Shown here in pieces: positions 1 through 8,714 of a DNA stretch of 64,000 bases; the first letter of the stretch is position 1; each line of letters begins with the position of its first letter. This DNA comes from Candidatus Tepidifontimicrobium thermophilum (GTDB lineage: Bacteria > Sysuimicrobiota > Sysuimicrobiia > Sysuimicrobiales > Sysuimicrobiaceae). The notes beneath the pieces were generated by a model, which saw only the letters and a program-made list of their open reading frames with translations, did no database searches and was not told the DNA's origin. Both the position numbers and the translations under genes were made by a program. The stretch is taken from assembly GCA_031296405.1 (NCBI GenBank), contig JAVKKH010000004.1:1-64000 (forward strand). The letters are read 5' to 3'.

Positions 1-94
1 CACCGGCACCCCAGACGCCTTGAAGGAAGCCACCCGGGACATCGAGGGGCTGGAGATCGTGGTCATGGAGCCGGGACAGACCTGGGCCGGCTAG
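1..94 (+). CDS. C-terminal end of an unidentified protein (partial)
   Basis: Only the last 30 codons are inside the window, read in the frame that starts at base 2 and stops with TAG at 92-94. The visible residues include LKEATRDIEGLEIVVMEPGQ and look like the closing helix and strand of a globular cytoplasmic enzyme. No motif identifies the family. The gene converges on the minus-strand transporter operon, and a strong hairpin lies just after its stop, which supports a real gene end here. Confidence 0.5.
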   Translation, partial: TGTPDALKEATRDIEGLEIVVMEPGQTWAG

Positions 95-104
95 ACGCCA
101 CCCC

Positions 105-134
105 GGGCCGGCCGCCGCGTGCGGCGGCCGGCCC
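105..134. terminator. Bidirectional hairpin terminator between convergent genes
   Basis: A perfect inverted repeat has 14-base arms at 105-118 and 121-134 separated by GT. It fills the 44-base gap between the stop of the plus-strand gene (94) and the stop of the minus-strand operon (139). A short pyrimidine-rich run follows on the plus side but there is no long T tract, so termination may rely on stem strength. Confidence 0.7.
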
Positions 135-138
135 TCTC

Positions 139-333
139 CTACCGCGTGCCCCTCGACCGCACCCACAGGGCCACGCCCACCACGCCCAGACCCAGCCCGA
201 CCACCGAGACCCCGTACGCGACCAGGGCCACCACTAAGTCCGACGGGATCGTGCGCAACACCATGAGGAAGACCGCACCCCAGCTCCCGACCAGCAGGAC
301 CAGTCCGGTACCCATCAGCCGCAGGGGGCTCAC
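139..333 (-). CDS. Small two-helix membrane protein at the end of the opp operon
   Basis: This 64-aa protein is almost wholly hydrophobic, with likely membrane helices at about residues 7-24 and 30-54 and a basic tail ending RSRGTR. The GTG start at 333 overlaps the oppF stop in a GTGA, with a GGAGGG ribosome site just upstream inside oppF, so translation is probably coupled to the transporter. I do not recognise the family. Its position suggests an accessory or stabilising subunit of the peptide importer, but that is inference. It could also be an unrelated membrane protein that merely shares the transcript. Confidence 0.6.
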   Translation of the reverse strand: MSPLRLMGTGLVLLVGSWGAVFLMVLRTIPSDLVVALVAYGVSVVGLGLGVVGVALWVRSRGTR

Positions 334-1355
334 GGAGATCCCCCTCCTTCCACGGCCGGCGCCGCGGTCACGGTGCGGGCTCCTTCGTACAGCCAGCAGG
401 CCGCCACGTGCCCCGCACCCACCTCGAAGTCCGGGGGCTCGCGTCGGTCGCACACGCCCGGGATGGCCGCAGGACACCGGGGGTGGAACCGGCAGCCCTC
501 GGGAGGGCGAACCAGGCTCGGCGGCTCCCCCGGCGGTACGGGGCGGAGCCGCCTGGCGTTCTCCGGGTCCGGGTCCGGAATGGCCGCCAGCAAGGCCTGC
601 GTATAGGGGTGCTTGGGCTCCCGCAGCAGGTCCGTCACCTGCGCCTGCTCCACGAGTTTTCCCGCGTACATGACCAGCACCCGTTCGCAGAAGTGGCGCA
701 CCGTGGAAAGGTCGTGCGTGATGTACACCACGGACAGCCGGTGACTCTGCTGGAGGCTCCTCAGGAGCTGCAACACCTCCGCCCGGACGGAGGCGTCCAG
801 CATGGAAACCGGCTCGTCCGCCACCAGCAACCGGGGACCGAGGAGGGTGGCACGGGCCACCACCAGCCGCTGCTGCTGCCCGCCGCTGAGCATGTGGGGA
901 AACCGGGGGAGGAACTCCTCCGGAGGTACCAGCTGGACAGCTTCCAAAGCCTCCACCACCCGGGCCCGCCGCTTCGAGGGTGAGCTCACGCCGTTGACCA
1001 CAAGAGGTTCCTCGAGGATGCGGCGCACGCTCATGAAAGGGGGCAGGGCCCCGTACGGGTCCTGCTGGACGTAGCCCACCCGACGCCGGTACCAGCGCCA
1101 GTCGTCCGCGCCGCCGAGGCGTCGACCTTCGAACCAAACCTCTCCGCGCAGGGGACGCACGAGTCCGAGCAGGGTCTTGGCCAGGGTGCTCTTACCGCAG
1201 CCGCTTTCCCCGACCACCGCCACCGCTTCGCCCTCCGCCAACTGGAAACTGACGCCGTCCACCGCCCGCACCCAGCCCTGGTGCAGGAAGCCCCACCGGC
1301 GCAGCTCGTACCAGGTGGCCAGCCCGCGGGCCGCCAGCAGCGGATCACCGCGCAC
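330..1355 (-). CDS. oppF: Peptide ABC transporter ATP-binding protein, OppF/DppF type
   Basis: This is one of the two ATPases that power an oligopeptide or related importer at the inner face of the membrane. The 341-aa protein has a Walker A motif GESGCGKST at about 49-57, the signature LSGGQQQR and Walker B LLVADEPVSMLD. It ends with the OppD/F C-terminal extension containing the cysteines of CRFHPRCP. Translation starts with GTG at 1355 behind AGGAGG and overlaps the end of oppD by 11 bases. A 64-aa membrane protein follows through a GTGA overlap. The substrate cannot be told from the ATPase. Confidence 0.93.
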   Translation of the reverse strand: MRGDPLLAARGLATWYELRRWGFLHQGWVRAVDGVSFQLAEGEAVAVVGESGCGKSTLAKTLLGLVRPLRGEVWFEGRRLGGADDWRWYRRRVGYVQQDPYGALPPFMSVRRILEEPLVVNGVSSPSKRRARVVEALEAVQLVPPEEFLPRFPHMLSGGQQQRLVVARATLLGPRLLVADEPVSMLDASVRAEVLQLLRSLQQSHRLSVVYITHDLSTVRHFCERVLVMYAGKLVEQAQVTDLLREPKHPYTQALLAAIPDPDPENARRLRPVPPGEPPSLVRPPEGCRFHPRCPAAIPGVCDRREPPDFEVGAGHVAACWLYEGARTVTAAPAVEGGGSP

Positions 1356-2328
1356 GCGTGGCCTCCTGAGCGTACAACCAGCACATCACGCGCCTGCCGC
1401 CCTCCACGGGCACGAGGGGAGGGGCCTGTCCGCACGGATCGAACCGGGCCGGGCACCGCGCCGCGAACCGGCACCCGGCCGGAGGGTTCAGCAGGCTGGG
1501 GGGACGTCCGGGCAGCGGTTGCGGAGCCCGTTCCTCCCGCAGGCTGACCACGCTGGCCCGAAGGGCCTGGGCGTAGGGGTGCATGGGGCCGGTGAGGAAG
1601 CGATCTAGGGGCCCGAACTCCACGATCTGGCCCGCGTACATGAGGGCCACGTCGTCCGCCAGCTCGCTGGCGGTAGCCAAATCGTGGGTGATCAGGAGGA
1701 AACTGGTGCCGAGTTCCCACCGCAATGTCTTGAGCAGGTTCAGGAGGTTCGCCTGGGTCAACACATCCAGCGCCGAGGTGGGCTCGTCCAGCACGACCAG
1801 CTGGGGCCTGAGGACCAGGGCCATGGCGATGGCCACCCTCTGACGCATCCCTCCACTGAGTTCGAACGGGTAGCGGTCCGCGAACTCTGGGGGTACCCCC
1901 ACCCGCCGCAAGGCTTCCACCACGTGATCCCGTGCCTCCTCCGGCCGGCGCACCCGTCCGTGCAGCCACAAGGGCTCGGCCACCTGGTCGCCTACCCGCA
2001 GCACGGGGTTGAGGGAGTTCATGGCGGCCTGCGGGACCAGCGACAGCCGAGCCCAGCGGACCTCCTGCCGGAACCGCTCCTCCGGCAGGACCATGAGGTC
2101 CTCCCCGTCTAGCAGCACCCGACCGCTGTAGTGGGCCACGTTGCGGGGCAGTAGCCGTAAGATGGCGCGCGCCAGGGAGGTCTTCCCGCAGCCGCTCTCC
2201 CCTAGCACCGCCACCGTACGGCCGCGTCCGACCTCCAGGTACACGCCGTCCACGGCCCGCACCGGCCCGGCGGCGGTGCGGAAGTGGAGATGCAGGTCCT
2301 CCACGCGCAGGAGCGGGGCCACCGTCAC
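1345..2328 (-). CDS. oppD: Peptide ABC transporter ATP-binding protein, OppD/DppD type
   Basis: This is the partner ATPase of OppF in the same importer. The 327-aa protein shows Walker A GESGCGKT at 43-50, the signature LSGGMRQR, Walker B LVVLDEPTSALD and the typical C-terminal cysteines (CRFAARCP). Much upstream sequence is open in this frame, but the start is placed at GTG 2328 because it overlaps the oppC stop in a GTGA and gives the usual family length. The operon order is binding protein, B, C, D, F. Confidence 0.92.
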   Translation of the reverse strand: MTVAPLLRVEDLHLHFRTAAGPVRAVDGVYLEVGRGRTVAVLGESGCGKTSLARAILRLLPRNVAHYSGRVLLDGEDLMVLPEERFRQEVRWARLSLVPQAAMNSLNPVLRVGDQVAEPLWLHGRVRRPEEARDHVVEALRRVGVPPEFADRYPFELSGGMRQRVAIAMALVLRPQLVVLDEPTSALDVLTQANLLNLLKTLRWELGTSFLLITHDLATASELADDVALMYAGQIVEFGPLDRFLTGPMHPYAQALRASVVSLREERAPQPLPGRPPSLLNPPAGCRFAARCPARFDPCGQAPPLVPVEGGRRVMCWLYAQEATRAR

Positions 2329-3647
2329 AGCTCCCTCAGCCGGGGGTTGAAGACCCGATCCAGGGCGAAGCCCAGGAGCGTGAAGGCCAACCCACTTAGC
2401 ATGAGCATGAAGGCGGGCTCCAGGACCCAGTAGGTGTAGCCCACATAGAGGGCGCCCGCGCGGTAAGCGTCCTCGATGACCTTCCCCCAGGTGGGTAAGA
2501 CCGGGTCGCCGAGCCCCAACAGGGCCAGGGTGGCCTCCAGGAACACGAAGCCGGGGATGAGGGTTACGAACTGGGGCAAGAGCACCGGGATAGCCCTCGG
2601 GACCAGGTACACCGCCACCATGCGCAGGTTCCCCACCCCGTACGCGCGGGCAGCTTCCACGTAGGGCGCTTCCTTCACCTGCAGGAACAGGGCGCGGTAG
2701 GTCTTGATGCCGCCCCCGAAGATCCCCAACAGGATCACCGCACCCAGGATCACCCACAGGCTCCGGGAGTAGAGGGTGCCGATCATGATGAGGATGGGCA
2801 GGCCGGGCAGGATCAGGTTCACCTCGGTGATCCGCTGGATGAGGCCATCCACCCACCCGCCGTACCACGCACCCACCGCGGCGATCAGCAGCGTACTCAG
2901 GGACGACCCCACCGCCGCCAAAAGTCCGAAGGCCAGCGCGATGGGCGTCCCCCACAGCAAGGGGAGCAAGAGGTCGCGCCGCAGGTGGTCCGTCCCTGCG
3001 AGCCCGTACACCTCCCCGTACACCACCAGCTCCGCCCGCACCGAGGAGCCCGGCTCGAACAGGAAAGCCCGCACCGTCAAGGTGTACCGGCCGGGGACTG
3101 CCTCTCCGGGCCGGTCTGCCGTGGAGAACAACATCTGCTCCGGGGCGCCCCCGAGGTTCCGGCGCAGCTCCGCGTCCGCGGACAGACGGTAGATGTCCTG
3201 GCGCCGCGGGGTCAGGTCCGCCAGGCGCAGCTCGGAGCCTGTGGGAGTCCGCCAGCTGAGCTCCAGCTGCGGCGCCTGCTCCTGGTAGTCGGCGTACACG
3301 AACACCGCGACCTCGGTGGGGAACCGACGGTAGCGGTACTCGAAGGGGAGGTCGAACTGCACCTCTCGCACGCCGCTGCCCAGGTCCCGCTCCCGGGCAG
3401 GTACCCGGGGGCTGTGCACCACCAAGGTGCGCGGTAACCGGCCTCCCCACAGCCAGTTCAGCCACTCGGGCCGCGCGTTGCGGGGGTTGCGGGGCCAGGC
3501 GGCCTCCCCCCCACTCCACAGGCGGACCGCCTCCGGGTACGGGATCGCCACCAGCGCGTACACGGAGATCCCCACGAGAAACGCGAGGATGGCAAGTCCC
3601 GCCAACGCGGACGGGTACCGCACCAGCTCCCGTAGGGTGCCCCTCAC
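2325..3647 (-). CDS. oppC: Peptide ABC transporter permease OppC with a large external insertion
   Basis: This 440-aa permease has a first membrane helix at about 13-35, then some 170 extra residues rich in beta-strand character, and only then the canonical OppC core beginning near residue 216 with GLAGTDHLRRDLLLPLLWG. The ATPase-coupling loop includes EAPYVEAARAYGV. OppC proteins usually carry only a short loop between helix 1 and the core, so the insertion is probably an extracytoplasmic domain that meets the binding protein. The start is GTG 3647, overlapping the oppB stop in a GTGA. The transport substrate is unknown. Confidence 0.88.
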   Translation of the reverse strand: MRGTLRELVRYPSALAGLAILAFLVGISVYALVAIPYPEAVRLWSGGEAAWPRNPRNARPEWLNWLWGGRLPRTLVVHSPRVPARERDLGSGVREVQFDLPFEYRYRRFPTEVAVFVYADYQEQAPQLELSWRTPTGSELRLADLTPRRQDIYRLSADAELRRNLGGAPEQMLFSTADRPGEAVPGRYTLTVRAFLFEPGSSVRAELVVYGEVYGLAGTDHLRRDLLLPLLWGTPIALAFGLLAAVGSSLSTLLIAAVGAWYGGWVDGLIQRITEVNLILPGLPILIMIGTLYSRSLWVILGAVILLGIFGGGIKTYRALFLQVKEAPYVEAARAYGVGNLRMVAVYLVPRAIPVLLPQFVTLIPGFVFLEATLALLGLGDPVLPTWGKVIEDAYRAGALYVGYTYWVLEPAFMLMLSGLAFTLLGFALDRVFNPRLREL

Positions 3648-4765
3648 CGCTCGCCTCCGAGGCCGACCTTCACCCGTGGGTCCACCACCGCGTACACGAT
3701 GTCCAGGGCGAACACTGTGACCGCCAGCAGGTAGGCGTACAGGATGGTCGTCCCCACGATCACCGGGGTGTCGTACAGCCCCACCGCCTGGTACAGGGCG
3801 CGCCCCAGCCCCGGCCAGTTGAACACCGTCTCCAGGACGATCGCCCCCGTCCACGCGCCGATGAGGCCCAAGGCGAAGGACGTGAGGATGGTCGGCAGGG
3901 CGGGCCGGAGGATGTACCGCCGCTCCACCAGGCGGCCCGGGAGTCCCTTGGCCCGCGCCAGCTCCACGTAGTCCTCGCTGCTGAAGATGAGGAAGAAGGT
4001 CCGCCACGCATAGACCGACAGGAAGATGGAGCTCAAGGCCAGGCTGGCCAGGGGCAGGACCATGTGCTTGAGGACGCTGGCGGCGTACGCCAGCTTGCTT
4101 TCGGGGGGTGGCGCGTCCACCATGCCGCCGAAGGGGAGCCACCGCAGGCCCGCGGCGAAGACCAGGATGAGGAAGATGCCGTAGAACCACGCGGGCGCCG
4201 CAGAGGTCGGCGCCAGCGCCACCACCAGTCGGTCCGCAAGGCCTCCGTACCGGCGCGAGAGCGCCAGAGCCGCCGCCACCGACGAGAAGAACAGCACAAG
4301 CTGCGCGCTGAGGAACAGCAGCAAAGTGGCAGGCAACCGGTCCAGGATGATCTGCCGCACCAGGCGCGATCCGGTGTCGCTCGTCATGCGCTCCGCGAAG
4401 CCCAGGCGCAGCAGCAGGGCATCCCGCAGGTACCCCACCGACCGGGACAAGAACGGCCGGTCCAAGCCCAGGCGGCGCTCCTCGTTACGGATCATCTGCT
4501 CGGCCACCCGCTCCCGCACGTCCGCGGGCAGCCGCCGCATCTGCTCGTTGAGGGAGATGGCCAGGGCCACCTGCTCCCGGATCTCCGCCCGCTTGATCTG
4601 GTCCACGTACCCGCCCATGTTGGCCACCAGGATGGTGAGGTACACCCCCACCACCACCGCGGCGAACAGGGCCACCAGCCGCGTGGCGGAGTACAGAAGG
4701 ACCCGCATGGCGGGGTGCTGCCGCACCCCGCCGCGGGGTGCCGTCACGGCCACGGCCTGTGCCAT
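3644..4765 (-). CDS. oppB: Peptide ABC transporter permease OppB
   Basis: This is the OppB-type membrane subunit of 373 aa, with an N-terminal helix at about 22-48, a charged external region of some 80 residues and five further helices. The EAA coupling loop reads DYVELARAKGLPGRLVERRY and the core ends with YAVVDPRVKVG. The ATG at 4765 lies 10 bases after the binding-protein stop but has no clear ribosome site. An internal ATG at 4708 (MRVLLYS), directly before the first helix, is a realistic alternative start. It couples to oppC by a GTGA overlap. Confidence 0.9.
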   Translation of the reverse strand: MAQAVAVTAPRGGVRQHPAMRVLLYSATRLVALFAAVVVGVYLTILVANMGGYVDQIKRAEIREQVALAISLNEQMRRLPADVRERVAEQMIRNEERRLGLDRPFLSRSVGYLRDALLLRLGFAERMTSDTGSRLVRQIILDRLPATLLLFLSAQLVLFFSSVAAALALSRRYGGLADRLVVALAPTSAAPAWFYGIFLILVFAAGLRWLPFGGMVDAPPPESKLAYAASVLKHMVLPLASLALSSIFLSVYAWRTFFLIFSSEDYVELARAKGLPGRLVERRYILRPALPTILTSFALGLIGAWTGAIVLETVFNWPGLGRALYQAVGLYDTPVIVGTTILYAYLLAVTVFALDIVYAVVDPRVKVGLGGER

Positions 4766-4775
4766 GGAGGGGGAC

Positions 4776-7250
4776 TCACCGCGCCGGCAGGGAGGTGAAG
4801 GTCAGGGAGGCGAAGCTGGGCACGCTCACCACCTTGGAGACCACCACCGCCTCCAGACGGTTCGAACCTGGCGTCAAACGGGACGTGACCTCGCGGCCGA
4901 GGAGCACCCGCCACACCTCCCCCGCCCGCTGCGCCCGGCCCTGGGCCACCAGCTCGTTGCGGGCGTTGAACAGCAGGTACTTGACTTCCTGGAGGTCCTG
5001 AGGCGGGTACGGCTTGTCGGCCTCCGCCACGCGGATCTCGAAGGCGGCCTCGCTGCCCGCGGTGACCTGCCGGGGACCGACAACACTCACGGACGCCAGC
5101 CGGGGCTCGCCGAACCGCAGCCACTTGGTCGCGGGGTCTGGGAAGCGGCCGAACCGGCGCAGCTCCACGATCTTCTCCACGGGGGAGACACGCTGCAGCA
5201 GGAACGGGCCCATGCCGACCCAGTAGTGGCCCCGGCCCGCCCGCCACGCAGCCAACAGCCGCCACCGCTGACGCGCCTCCTCCGGCTTGATCCACCGGCC
5301 GAGAGCCCGCTCGAAGGGGATGTAGTTCTCCGCCCGCGCGGCCTCCAGCTCCCGGTCCAGGACCGCCAGGGTGGGGCCGGCCACGTAGTTCAGCCGCTCC
5401 ACCTTCTTCTCCGCGGCCTTGGCGGCGGTGAAGGCGGCGCGGCCCGCGGCTTCCGCCCGGATGCCGAGGGCCACCGTGTGCCACGGGCCCGGTCCGAACC
5501 CGTACACGGGCCAGAAGCTCCCTGCCGCAGTCATCAGCTCCGCGTCCATGGTCCAGGAGGTGCTGTAGAACTCCGCCACCAGGGGGTCCTCGCTCACGAT
5601 CCGGAACCCCCGGAACGTTTCCATGAAGGACTGGAAGCTGGGCACGTAGGAGCGGTCAAACAGAGGACTGTGTTCGTCGGCGCGTTCGAAGGTCAGGATC
5701 CAGCCCAGCAGGATGTCCCCCAGGGACAGGCGGTTGCCGTCGTGCCACTGCACCTTGCGGAACAGATCCTTCTCGAAGTACACGGTGCTCTTCACCAGGG
5801 CCTCCAGGCCCTGGGGGTGCTTCTCCCGCACTGTGACGAACCGCTGGGCACGGGAGTCCCACCCGATGATGGCGTCCTCGGGCACACGGATGGTGGGTGC
5901 GAAGCGCAGCTGAACCCAGTCCGAGTTCTTGGTGACCGGCAGCCCCTGCTTGACGGTGATCTCCACCCGCTCCACCCGCTGCCGCTCCGGCAGCCCCGTG
6001 TGCGGGTTGGCGATCAGGGGGTAGTCCTGGGTGGCCCGGTACAGGGTGGTGTCGAAGATCCAGTTGGACCCTCCGATGGGGTTCCACGGCTCCGGAAGGA
6101 TGCTGGGGACTCCGATGCGCACGACCCCGCCCGCGCGGCCCCGGAACCGCACCGTGTACGGCCACAGGAACGAACCCGAAAGGCCGCCCGCGAGGTCCCC
6201 CACCAGCTCCAGCTCCGCCCGCCAGGGCCAGACGGACTGCCGTTCCACCAGCCACAACCGCACGGAGTCCTGCAGTGCCAGCTCCAGCGCCCGGGCCATC
6301 AGGCGCGCCCGCTCCCCGACGCTCCGGAAGTCGCGCTTGTTCAGACGGTCGCTCAAGCGGTCGAACTCCGGGCTGGGCCGGTACGCCTGCCACAGGGGAC
6401 GCGCCAGTCCCCGCTTGGTGTAGAAGAAGTCGAAGTTGTCCGCCTGGTCGCGGTCGATCACCGTGCTGATCCAGCCTCCCGTGTACACGTGCCACCGGCC
6501 CTCCGCGGGGTCCTGGACGATCCAAAGAGGGTTGAGGTCCGCGGCCCGACCGTACCGGCGCTCCACGACAAACCCGAGCTGCTCCAGCAGACCCGCCACG
6601 TAGTCTCCGATCTGGCGACGTTCGTCCTCCACCCGGATGAGGAAGGTGATGGTGACAGGCCGGCCGCGGAACTGCCACCGCCCGCCCACCAGGTTCGCCC
6701 CCAACTTCTGCATCTCCTCGGTGATGACCGAACGCGCCCGCTCCGGGTCGTGCCGGTAGCGGATCTCCAGCCGCCGGGCCACGTCCGCCAGCCGGGCGTA
6801 GTCTGGGAAGGCGGTGTTGATGGGCAGCCACCGGGGGACCCCCATTCCGCCCATGATCTCCTGTGCGATGTGACGGCGGTCCACCAGCCAGTTCATGGCC
6901 TCGCGGATGCGCGGCACCGCAAACGGGTTGAGGCGGTCCGTGCCAGGGAAGACGGGCCCCACGGGGTTGAAGGTCAGCTCGTGGTACAGTCCGTACGAGA
7001 CCGCGGACCGCAGGGTGCGGGACTGGCGGATCCGGTTGGCGATCTCCGGGTTGGCGGTGGCGCTGAACCAGGCCTGCAGGTCGTTCGCCTCCAGCCGGCG
7101 GACCGCGGCGGCGTCGCTGGGTTCTTCCACCGCCACCACCCCGTCCACCCACGTACCCACCCGCTGGGCCTGGGCTCCCGCGGCAGCGGGCAGGACCAGG
7201 AGCGCCACCCAGGTCAGCGCCCACAGTTTCCCCCTGCACATGCGCCGCAT
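4776..7250 (-). CDS. Extracellular solute-binding protein, family 5 type, apparently circularly permuted
   Basis: This 824-aa exported protein begins with a signal peptide (hydrophobic core about 9-25). Residues 30-372 match the second half of family 5 binding proteins, including VPRIREAMNWLVDRRHIAQE and the ageing-helix region around 210-230. Residues 373-710 match the first half, including VQWHDGNRLSLGDILLGW and GMGPFLLQRVSPVEKIVELR. Residues 715-824 look like an Ig-like domain. The lobes therefore run in reversed order. The ATG at 7250 is chosen over a GTG at 7259 because AAAGGGAGG lies about 10 bases before it. It is first in the opp operon and should capture the substrate outside the cell; peptide or sugar oligomer is possible. 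Confidence 0.85.
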   Translation of the reverse strand: MRRMCRGKLWALTWVALLVLPAAAGAQAQRVGTWVDGVVAVEEPSDAAAVRRLEANDLQAWFSATANPEIANRIRQSRTLRSAVSYGLYHELTFNPVGPVFPGTDRLNPFAVPRIREAMNWLVDRRHIAQEIMGGMGVPRWLPINTAFPDYARLADVARRLEIRYRHDPERARSVITEEMQKLGANLVGGRWQFRGRPVTITFLIRVEDERRQIGDYVAGLLEQLGFVVERRYGRAADLNPLWIVQDPAEGRWHVYTGGWISTVIDRDQADNFDFFYTKRGLARPLWQAYRPSPEFDRLSDRLNKRDFRSVGERARLMARALELALQDSVRLWLVERQSVWPWRAELELVGDLAGGLSGSFLWPYTVRFRGRAGGVVRIGVPSILPEPWNPIGGSNWIFDTTLYRATQDYPLIANPHTGLPERQRVERVEITVKQGLPVTKNSDWVQLRFAPTIRVPEDAIIGWDSRAQRFVTVREKHPQGLEALVKSTVYFEKDLFRKVQWHDGNRLSLGDILLGWILTFERADEHSPLFDRSYVPSFQSFMETFRGFRIVSEDPLVAEFYSTSWTMDAELMTAAGSFWPVYGFGPGPWHTVALGIRAEAAGRAAFTAAKAAEKKVERLNYVAGPTLAVLDRELEAARAENYIPFERALGRWIKPEEARQRWRLLAAWRAGRGHYWVGMGPFLLQRVSPVEKIVELRRFGRFPDPATKWLRFGEPRLASVSVVGPRQVTAGSEAAFEIRVAEADKPYPPQDLQEVKYLLFNARNELVAQGRAQRAGEVWRVLLGREVTSRLTPGSNRLEAVVVSKVVSVPSFASLTFTSLPAR

Positions 7251-7298
7251 CCCGCGCACACCTCCCTTTTAGTGGTCAGAGCCAGGAGCGGTCTGCCG

Positions 7299-7670
7299 TC
7301 AGGACAGCACCGACCGGGCGCGATCCAGATCGCTCACGGCCAGGACGAGCCGTGTGCGGGTGGCCAGGTACGCCCAGTCGATGTTCACGCCCGCGTCGGC
7401 CAGCTTCCGGGCCACCGAGCCCAGGGTCCCTGGCTGGTCCACCACGTCCACCACGAGGACGTCCCGCTCCGCCACCACCGGGATCCCGGCTTCCTCCAGG
7501 GCCCGGCGCGCGGCGGCGGCGTCCTCCACCAGGACGTGGATCCGACCCTTCCCCTGGAAGGGTACGCCGCAGAAGCCCTCGATGTTCACCCCGGCCCGGC
7601 CCAGGGCCTCCCCCAGCCGCGCCAGGGTGCCCGGGCGGTCTAGTAGCTCCACCTGCAGGTCCTTAGGCAT
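7299..7670 (-). CDS. Tandem ACT-domain protein
   Basis: This 123-aa protein consists of two ACT domains back to back, each opening with the typical loop: ELLDRPGTLARLGEALGRAG at about 8-27 and VVDQPGTLGSVARKLADAG in the second copy. ACT domains bind amino acids or other small effectors and often act as free-standing sensors. There is no catalytic domain. The ATG at 7670 has a GGGAGGGAGG site just ahead. It sits 15 bases after the radical SAM gene and before the opp operon, so it could sense an amino acid linked to either, but this is inference. Confidence 0.85.
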   Translation of the reverse strand: MPKDLQVELLDRPGTLARLGEALGRAGVNIEGFCGVPFQGKGRIHVLVEDAAAARRALEEAGIPVVAERDVLVVDVVDQPGTLGSVARKLADAGVNIDWAYLATRTRLVLAVSDLDRARSVLS

Positions 7671-7685
7671 CCTCCCTCCCCCCTT

Positions 7686-8714
7686 TCACCCGAGTACGAG
7701 GTACGGGCCGCGCCGCCACCGGCTGTCCAGGCGCCACAGCCCGGCTTCCCGCGCGTAGGCCACCGCCTGTTGGTACTCGCGGCTCGTGATGGGCCGGTTG
7801 ATCTCCGCGTACTTGGCCTCGGTGCGGGCCTTCCACGCCGGACGGTACTGGTCCATGACGTTCACGTACGTGTCCGGAGACAGCTCCGCGAGCCAGTGCA
7901 GGATCTCCCGGGTGTCGTCCAGCAGCCCGGGCATCACCAGGTGCCGCACCAGGACCCCTCGGCGGGCCAGCCCGTCCTCGTTCACCTTCAGGACTCCCAC
8001 CTGCTCGTGCATGGCGCGGATCACCTGCCGGGCCACCTCGGGGTAGTCGGGGGCCAAGAGGTACTTCCGCGCGTGCTCTCGATTCGACAGTTTGAAGTCC
8101 GGCATGTACACGTCCACCACGCCGTCCATGAGGCGGATGCTGTGCAGGCTGTCGTAACTGCTGGTGTTGTACACCAGGGGCAGCCGCAGCCCGCCCTCGA
8201 TGGCATACGGCAGGGCCTCCAGGATCTGCGGGACCACGTGCTCAGGGGTCACGAAGTTGATGTTGTGGCAGCCGAGCTCCTGCAGCTTCAGCATCATGGC
8301 GGCCAGCTCCCGGGGCCCGACGTCCACGCCCTCCCCGATCTGGCTGGTTTCGTAGTTTTGGCAGAAGACGCAGCGCAAATTACACCACGCGAAGAAGATG
8401 GTCCCTGACCCGGCCCAGCCCCGCAGCACGTCCTCCTCGCCGAAGTGCGGGAAGAAGGACGACACGCGGGCGTACCGGCCCACCCGGCACACCGCGAACC
8501 GGTTGGCCAGGCGGTCCACGTGGCAGTTGCGCGGGCACAGGGTGCAGTCCCGCAGGGCCTCCAAGGCCTCCTCCACCTTCCCCCGCAGGCGCCCCTCCTC
8601 GTACGTCCGAAGGTACGCGGGGGTGAAGTCGCGGTCCGGCAGCACGAACCGCCCGTTGCCGTGCACTTCCACGGGGATGTCCCGGGAGGCCAGCAGCACG
8701 CTTCCACCCCTCAC
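7686..8714 (-). CDS. Radical SAM protein, PflX type (COG1313)
   Basis: This 342-aa protein carries the radical SAM cluster motif CNLRCVFC (Cys111, 115, 118), which binds the [4Fe-4S] cluster that cleaves S-adenosylmethionine. A cysteine-rich N-terminal segment CTLCPRNC (Cys57, 60, 64) and Cys76 precede it, as does GRYARVSSFFPHFGEE, the pattern of PflX-like proteins. These resemble pyruvate formate-lyase activating enzyme, but their target is not established. No glycyl-radical enzyme lies nearby. The GTG start at 8714 overlaps the stop of the baeRF gene in a GTGA, so the two are probably translated together. Confidence 0.85.
   Translation of the reverse strand: MRGGSVLLASRDIPVEVHGNGRFVLPDRDFTPAYLRTYEEGRLRGKVEEALEALRDCTLCPRNCHVDRLANRFAVCRVGRYARVSSFFPHFGEEDVLRGWAGSGTIFFAWCNLRCVFCQNYETSQIGEGVDVGPRELAAMMLKLQELGCHNINFVTPEHVVPQILEALPYAIEGGLRLPLVYNTSSYDSLHSIRLMDGVVDVYMPDFKLSNREHARKYLLAPDYPEVARQVIRAMHEQVGVLKVNEDGLARRGVLVRHLVMPGLLDDTREILHWLAELSPDTYVNVMDQYRPAWKARTEAKYAEINRPITSREYQQAVAYAREAGLWRLDSRWRRGPYLVLG

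Noticed and set aside
4776-7250. A fusion or mis-assembly of two neighbouring binding-protein genes
   Set aside because: There is one signal peptide and one continuous frame, and each half occurs once in complementary form, which fits permutation better than fusion of two complete genes.
4326-7643. A 1105-codon open frame on the plus strand
   Set aside because: It lies antisense to the oppB and binding-protein genes, has no ribosome site, and its Gly/His/Pro/Arg-rich composition is typical of antisense frames in high-GC DNA.
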